Part shown: positions 59,706-64,000 of the stretch, one piece after another
Layout of the letters: every line of letters starts with the position of its first letter
Position numbering within the stretch: position 1 is the stretch's first letter
Source of the DNA: Pseudomonadota bacterium
GTDB taxonomy: Bacteria; Desulfobacterota; Binatia; Binatales; Binataceae
Length of the DNA stretch: 64,000 nucleotides
Assembly (NCBI GenBank): GCA_021325025.1
Contig: JAJPHZ010000035.1
Span: 372,001 to 436,000, forward strand
Reading direction: 5' to 3'
Program-made: the position numbers and the translations under genes
The notes under the pieces: generated by a model
Told to the model about the DNA's origin: nothing
Databases searched by the model: none
Seen by the model: the letters and a program-made list of their open reading frames with translations, nothing else

Positions 59706-61880
59706 TCAGTCGATGTGCAGGCGCTCGGCCAGGCGGCTGAAGCGGCGGCGCTCTTCTTCGTTGCGCACCGCCTGCGCCATCGCGGCGCGCGTGCCGACCA
59801 GCACGCACACGCGCTCGGCGCGCGTGATCGCGGTGTAGATCAGGTTGCGGCGCAGCATCAGGTAATGGCTCTGATGCATCGGCATCACCACCGCCGGATA
59901 CTGGCTGCCCTGGCTTTTATGCACCGAGATGGCATAGGCCAGCGCCAGTTCCTCCAAATCGCCCGGATCGTAGCTGGCGTGGCCGTCCTCGAACGCCACC
60001 TCCACCAGCGCGCGCGCCGGATCGATGCGCACTATGCGCCCGATATCGCCGTTGAAGACCTGTTTGTCGTAGTTGTTTCGGAGCTGGATGACGCGGTCGC
60101 CCTCGCGCAGCTCGCGATCGCCGAAGACCAGCGCCCTGCCCTGCGGATTGAGCAGTTGTTGCAATTCGCGGTTGAGCAGATGGACCCCCAGTGGACCGCG
60201 GTTCATCGGGCTTAGGACCTGGATGTCGCCGGTGCCGGCGATTCCAAACTTGCCTACCAGCCGCTCCGAGACAAGTTGCTTGATGGTGGCCAGCACGTCC
60301 TCGGGCGCGTTGCGTTCGATGAAGAAGAAGTCGCCGTCTGGCGCGTTGGCGGTCTCGGGCAGTTGGCCGCGGTTGATGCGATGCGCATTGGTTACGATCC
60401 GGCTCTGCCCCGCCTGCCGGTAGACCTGCGTCAGCTCGACCACCGGCGCCAGCCCCGACGCGATCACATCCTTGAGCACGCTGCCCGGCCCCACGGAGGG
60501 AAGCTGGTTGCGATCGCCGACCAGCAGCAACGCGCAGTTGGGCATCAGAGCCGCCAGCAGGCTGGAAGCCAACTCCAGGTCCATCATCGAGGCCTCATCG
60601 ACGATCACGAAGCCCGTGCGCAGCGGATAGAGCCGGCCGCGGATGAACTGGCCCGTGTCGGGCGAGTATTCGAGCAGCCGATGGATGGTCTTGGCCTCGC
60701 GGCCGGTGGCCTCGGCCAGGCGGCGGGCGGCGCGGCCGGTGGGCGCGGCAAGCGTGGGCTTGATGCTGAGCCGGTCCAGCGCCATCAGCAGCGAGCGCAG
60801 CAGCGTGGTCTTGCCGGTGCCCGGTCCGCCGGTGATGATCGCGACCTTGCTCTTGAGCGCGCAGCGCAGCGCGGTCTTTTGTTCGGTGGAAAGCGCAAAC
60901 GGCGCCGATTTGTCGCAGGCCGCGATGGCGCGCTCGATCGCGTGGTCGGCCATCGCACGCCCCTGGCTCAGCTCGCGCAGACGGCGCGCGACGTTGGTTT
61001 CGGCCTCATGCAGGCGGCGCAGGTAGGCAACGGCGTCGGCGCCCGAGCCCTCGACAACGATCTCCCCACCTTCGGCCAGCTCGGCCACTGCCTGCTGCGC
61101 GAGGTCGGGTTCCATGTCGAGCGCGGCGCGGAACTGATGCTCCAGGTAGTCCAACGGCGCGCATACATGCCCGTCCTCCGCCATCCGCTCCAGCAAGTAG
61201 AGCACCGCGCCGCGCGCGCGCTGGATGGAGTTGCGCGGGATGCCGAGCTGCTCGGCGACCGTATCAGCGGTGCGAAAGCCAATCCCGTGCACGGTGCGCG
61301 CCAGCAGGTAGGGATCGCTGCGGATCACCTCCAGCGAGCGGGTGCCATAAAGCCGGTGGATGCGGCGCGCGTAATGGGCCGAAATGCCGTGCCCGCGCAG
61401 GAACACCATCAGCTCGCGCAGCCCCGATTGGTCCTGCCATGCAGCGGAAATCTGGCGCACGATCGCGGCGCCGATTCCGCGCACCTCGCGCAGCCGATGC
61501 GGCGCGGTATCCAGGACGTTGAAGAGTTCTTCGCCGAAGTGCTCGGTGATGCGGCGTGCCAGCGCCGGTCCGACGCCCCTGATCTGTCCCGAGGAAAGAT
61601 AGCGTTCCAGCGCGGTCAGCCCGGCCGGCTTGAGCAGTTCGCAGCTCTCGACGCGGAACTGGCGACCGTAGCGCGGATGGCTTTCGAAGCTGCCCACCAG
61701 GCGCATCGCGGCGCCCACCTGCGGGTCGCCCAGGTTGCCGACCACGGCGATCGAGTCGCGCCGATGCTCGGCGTCCTCGACCTCCAGCCGGGCGACGACA
61801 TAGCCGCTGTTGTCATTGACGAACAGGATCTGATCGATGATCCCCTCGATCACTTCCTGCGCTCGCCCGCCGTTGCTCAT
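59706..61880 (-). CDS. recD2: RecD2-type ATP-dependent DNA helicase
   Basis: This is a 724-aa SF1B helicase. The N-terminal OB-like domain (residues about 10-85) and helix-hairpin-helix units (YLSSGQIRGVGPALARRI; LREVRGIGAAIVRQI) are followed by RecA-like domain 1 with Walker A GGPGTGKTT near 348, FVIVDEASMMDL (Walker B), LLVGDRNQLPSVGPGSVL and TQVYRQAGQSRIV. The C-terminal motifs YAISVHKSQGSQYPAVVMP and YTAITRAE complete the fold. RecD2 unwinds DNA 5'-3' outside RecBCD in many bacteria and takes part in repair and replication restart. Length and order are typical. Confidence 0.96.
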   Translation of the reverse strand: MSNGGRAQEVIEGIIDQILFVNDNSGYVVARLEVEDAEHRRDSIAVVGNLGDPQVGAAMRLVGSFESHPRYGRQFRVESCELLKPAGLTALERYLSSGQIRGVGPALARRITEHFGEELFNVLDTAPHRLREVRGIGAAIVRQISAAWQDQSGLRELMVFLRGHGISAHYARRIHRLYGTRSLEVIRSDPYLLARTVHGIGFRTADTVAEQLGIPRNSIQRARGAVLYLLERMAEDGHVCAPLDYLEHQFRAALDMEPDLAQQAVAELAEGGEIVVEGSGADAVAYLRRLHEAETNVARRLRELSQGRAMADHAIERAIAACDKSAPFALSTEQKTALRCALKSKVAIITGGPGTGKTTLLRSLLMALDRLSIKPTLAAPTGRAARRLAEATGREAKTIHRLLEYSPDTGQFIRGRLYPLRTGFVIVDEASMMDLELASSLLAALMPNCALLLVGDRNQLPSVGPGSVLKDVIASGLAPVVELTQVYRQAGQSRIVTNAHRINRGQLPETANAPDGDFFFIERNAPEDVLATIKQLVSERLVGKFGIAGTGDIQVLSPMNRGPLGVHLLNRELQQLLNPQGRALVFGDRELREGDRVIQLRNNYDKQVFNGDIGRIVRIDPARALVEVAFEDGHASYDPGDLEELALAYAISVHKSQGSQYPAVVMPMHQSHYLMLRRNLIYTAITRAERVCVLVGTRAAMAQAVRNEEERRRFSRLAERLHID

Positions 61881-61950
61881 GCCGTTACCCTGCCGCGGCT
61901 CCCCTGCCCCGCACTATAGCTCAGCGGCGCACAGGGACGGGAACGGCGCT

Positions 61951-63969
61951 TCAGGCGGCCATCAGGTCTTCGCTGACACGCACCGGCAGAATCACCATCG
62001 ACAGCCCGTGAAACTGCAGCCAGTTCTGCATTTCCAGCGCGGTCTGGTTGTGCAGAAAGCGATTAAAGAAATGCTCGCGCTCGAACACCAGCTTGCCGGC
62101 GAAGAACACCGAATGGGGAAACTCGTGCGCCACCTGCAGGCACAGCCGGCGCAGTTCGAGCACCACGTCGGTGCCCAGCCCCAGGCGCACCTCGGCATGA
62201 AAACCGAGGTCGGAGGCGAATTTGCAATATTCCTCCAGGTCGTCGACCAGCGATTGCTCCAGCGCCTGGAGTTCCTCATGGCTCTTGAACAGGCCCGAAT
62301 CGACCTCGCCCACCGATACGAAGACCACGTTGCGGAACTGATGGCCGAACAGGCGCGGCAGCGAGATGACGGTGGCCAGGCCCAGCCCGTTAAACCCGCT
62401 GACCAGCACCACCGCAGTGGGCGCGTTGGGATCGAACTCCTGCTTGGGTTTATGGTCGGCGGCGAAAAGCTGCGGCACCAGCTCCACTTCCAGGCGCTCC
62501 ACCGCCCGGCTGACCCGCGTGTAATGCTCGCGCACCAGCACGCAAAATCCAATCAGCCCGCCGGTCATCAGCACGGTGATCCAGCCGCCCTCCCAGAACT
62601 TCAGGGTGGTGGTGATAATCAGGATCGAGGCGGTGAACAGGCATCCCAACCCGTTGACCGCCAACTTGCGCATCCAGCGCGGCTCGGTTTTTCGGCTTTG
62701 CACCCAATGCACGCTCATCCCGAGCTGGGAAAGCGTGAAGGTCAGAAAGACGTTGATCGCGTAGAGCACGACCAGCATGTCGACCTTGGCCTCGGTGATG
62801 AGCAGGATGAGGAAGGCCGAGCCGCCCATGGCGAGCACCCCGTCCTGGGTCACCAGCCGGGTGCTGAGGTAGGAGAAGCGGCGCGGCAGCCAGCGGTCGT
62901 GCGCCATCGTCGCCAGCACGCGCGGGCCGTCGATAAAACCGGTCTGCGCGGCGACGAACAGCAGCGCGCCTTCGGTGAGCAGGGCGAAAGTGATGAACAG
63001 CGTGCCGAACGGCAGCCCGGCCACCTTCCACGATCCCACCAGCTTGTAGAACAGCACCGCGTTAAGCGTCTTGCCGTGTTCCTGGGACACGTCGAGCAGC
63101 AGGTAGCCGATCAGGATGCCGCCCGCGATAAAGGCCAGCGACACCGCCATGTAAAGCATCGTGCGCTTGCCGGTCACGGTGCGCGGTTCGCGCAAAATGG
63201 GCAGGCCGTTGCTGACCGCCTCGATACCGGTGTAGGTGCCGCCGCCCAGGCTGTAGGCGCGCAGAAAGATGATCATCAGCGGCAGCGCGCCCAGTGTCGC
63301 TATCCCCTCGCGCACCTGCGCCACGGCGTCGTGCATGACTGTGGGCAGCTCGCCGGCGCGGGCGATGAACGCGTAGGTGATCATGAAGACGTGCACCACC
63401 ACGAAGGCGACGAAGATCGGCAGCAGCGCCATCACAGATTCCTTGATGCCGCGCAGGTTCATCCCGACCATCACCAGCACGATGCCGATACAGAACAGTA
63501 GCTTGTAGTGATACCAATGAACGGGCAGGAAGCTGAAAATCGCGTCGGCGCCGCTGGCAATCGAGATCGACACCGTCAGCACGTAGTCCACCACCAGCGC
63601 GCTGCCCGATATCACGCCCGGATAGCGCCCCAAAAGCTTGCTCGCCACCAGGTATCCGCCGCCGCCGGTGGGAAACAGGTCGATGGTCTGCGAGTAGGAG
63701 GCGGAGATGACGAACACCGTCAGCGCCATCATCAGCGCCAGAAACACCGCCAGGTACTGATGATGCCCCAGGGCGAGGAAGGCCTCCTCGGGTCCGTAGC
63801 ACGACGAACTCAGCCCGTCGGAGCCCAATCCCACCCAGGCTAAAAAGGCGATCAGGGACAGGCGATGGAAGACGTTGGGGTCGCGGATATCGCGCGGCGG
63901 TCCAATCAGCAGATGAGTAAAAGTGCGCTTATTTCCCGCCTGGTCTTCAGCGGCATCCAAATCATGCAC
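61951..63969 (-). CDS. APC-superfamily permease with C-terminal nucleotide-binding-like domain (KUP/KimA-like)
   Basis: This 672-aa protein has about 12 membrane helices (residues about 40-490) and a soluble C-terminal region of roughly 180 residues. The helical part shows GSDGLSSSCYGPEEAFLALG in TM1, TIDLFPTGGGGYLVASKLLG and SLGGGTYTGIEAVSNGLP, typical of APC-fold amino acid or K+ permeases of the KimA/KUP type. The C-terminal part (TAVVLVSGFNGLGLATVISLPR) looks UspA-like and may be regulatory. The substrate (K+ or amino acids) cannot be decided. ATG 63969 has no clear ribosome site. The gene lies close to the right edge of the window. Confidence 0.85.
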   Translation of the reverse strand: MHDLDAAEDQAGNKRTFTHLLIGPPRDIRDPNVFHRLSLIAFLAWVGLGSDGLSSSCYGPEEAFLALGHHQYLAVFLALMMALTVFVISASYSQTIDLFPTGGGGYLVASKLLGRYPGVISGSALVVDYVLTVSISIASGADAIFSFLPVHWYHYKLLFCIGIVLVMVGMNLRGIKESVMALLPIFVAFVVVHVFMITYAFIARAGELPTVMHDAVAQVREGIATLGALPLMIIFLRAYSLGGGTYTGIEAVSNGLPILREPRTVTGKRTMLYMAVSLAFIAGGILIGYLLLDVSQEHGKTLNAVLFYKLVGSWKVAGLPFGTLFITFALLTEGALLFVAAQTGFIDGPRVLATMAHDRWLPRRFSYLSTRLVTQDGVLAMGGSAFLILLITEAKVDMLVVLYAINVFLTFTLSQLGMSVHWVQSRKTEPRWMRKLAVNGLGCLFTASILIITTTLKFWEGGWITVLMTGGLIGFCVLVREHYTRVSRAVERLEVELVPQLFAADHKPKQEFDPNAPTAVVLVSGFNGLGLATVISLPRLFGHQFRNVVFVSVGEVDSGLFKSHEELQALEQSLVDDLEEYCKFASDLGFHAEVRLGLGTDVVLELRRLCLQVAHEFPHSVFFAGKLVFEREHFFNRFLHNQTALEMQNWLQFHGLSMVILPVRVSEDLMAA

Positions 63970-64000
63970 AGGATGCGGCTGCGAACTGCTATTGCCGAGT

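Noticed and set aside
61837..63501. Plus-strand open frames antisense to recD2 and the APC permease
   Set aside because: Compositional shadows rich in His/Gln/Arg, without membrane segments or motifs; the minus-strand proteins are well supported.
1..64000. tRNA, rRNA, CRISPR or insertion-sequence transposase genes
   Set aside because: I scanned by eye for cloverleaf-like ends, rRNA words, repeat-spacer patterns and transposase motifs and found none. A tRNAscan or Infernal run would be decisive.

Overview
The window is GC-rich, tightly packed bacterial chromosome carrying about 53 protein genes and one gene fragment. I saw no rRNA, tRNA, CRISPR array or insertion sequence with a transposase. 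The gene mix recalls uncultured soil or groundwater lineages such as Binatota, or other former deltaproteobacteria or Rokubacteria-like groups. It includes four ACMSD-type amidohydrolases, three luciferase-like (probably F420-dependent) oxidoreductases, an F420/PPOX-type protein, three class III CoA-transferases, five classical SDRs, EthD/NIPSNAP-like proteins, and a thiolase plus DUF35 pair. The lineage is an inference from gene content only.

Layout. 1-9171: a catabolic block of two amidohydrolases, an acyl-CoA dehydrogenase, two SDRs, a PRISE-like reductase, an iron-type alcohol dehydrogenase and a dienelactone hydrolase. 9177-16737: an MFS transporter, a 1309-aa secreted beta-propeller/IPT protein, a P-loop kinase, a quinone oxidoreductase and a small secreted helical protein. 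16884-19090: a GST with an in-frame TGA at its active site, a VOC protein and an alpha/beta hydrolase. 19106-22596: a decayed VapBC-type module, argS and a SPOR protein. 22706-26993: a four-gene minus-strand SDR/EthD/SDR/LLM cluster and a further SDR. 27095-30712: two paralogous membrane glycosyltransferases flanking a methyltransferase. 30910-39408: an EthD protein, a di-iron protein, a tightly overlapping amidohydrolase/CoA-transferase/thiolase/DUF35 operon, another amidohydrolase and an LLM protein. 39524-44972: cytochrome c, UspA, PolX, a lipoprotein and a GH15 glucoamylase. 44995-53881: a PEBP protein, an epimerase, an LLM protein, a nitroreductase, two CoA-transferases (one a tandem fusion) and a D-aminoacylase-like hydrolase. 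54095-63969: a Kelch lipoprotein, a PPOX/F420 protein, two copies of an unrecognised family, a MOSC protein, RecD2 and an APC/KUP-like permease.

How they may work together (inference): the CoA-transferases activate acids as CoA thioesters. Acyl-CoA dehydrogenase, SDRs, LLM and PRISE reductases then adjust the redox state. Thiolase/DUF35, dienelactone hydrolase and the amidohydrolases cleave carbon-carbon or ester/amide bonds. Substrates cannot be read from sequence.

The most exciting item is the GST gene at 16884-17495. Codon 10, where GSTs place the catalytic Ser/Cys, is TGA. A perfect 7-8 bp hairpin with a G-containing apical loop follows 31-32 nt later, which fits a bacterial SECIS element, so this is a candidate selenocysteine-containing GST. 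The second notable item is a family of about 145-150 bp inverted-repeat (MITE-like) elements placed just after gene ends.
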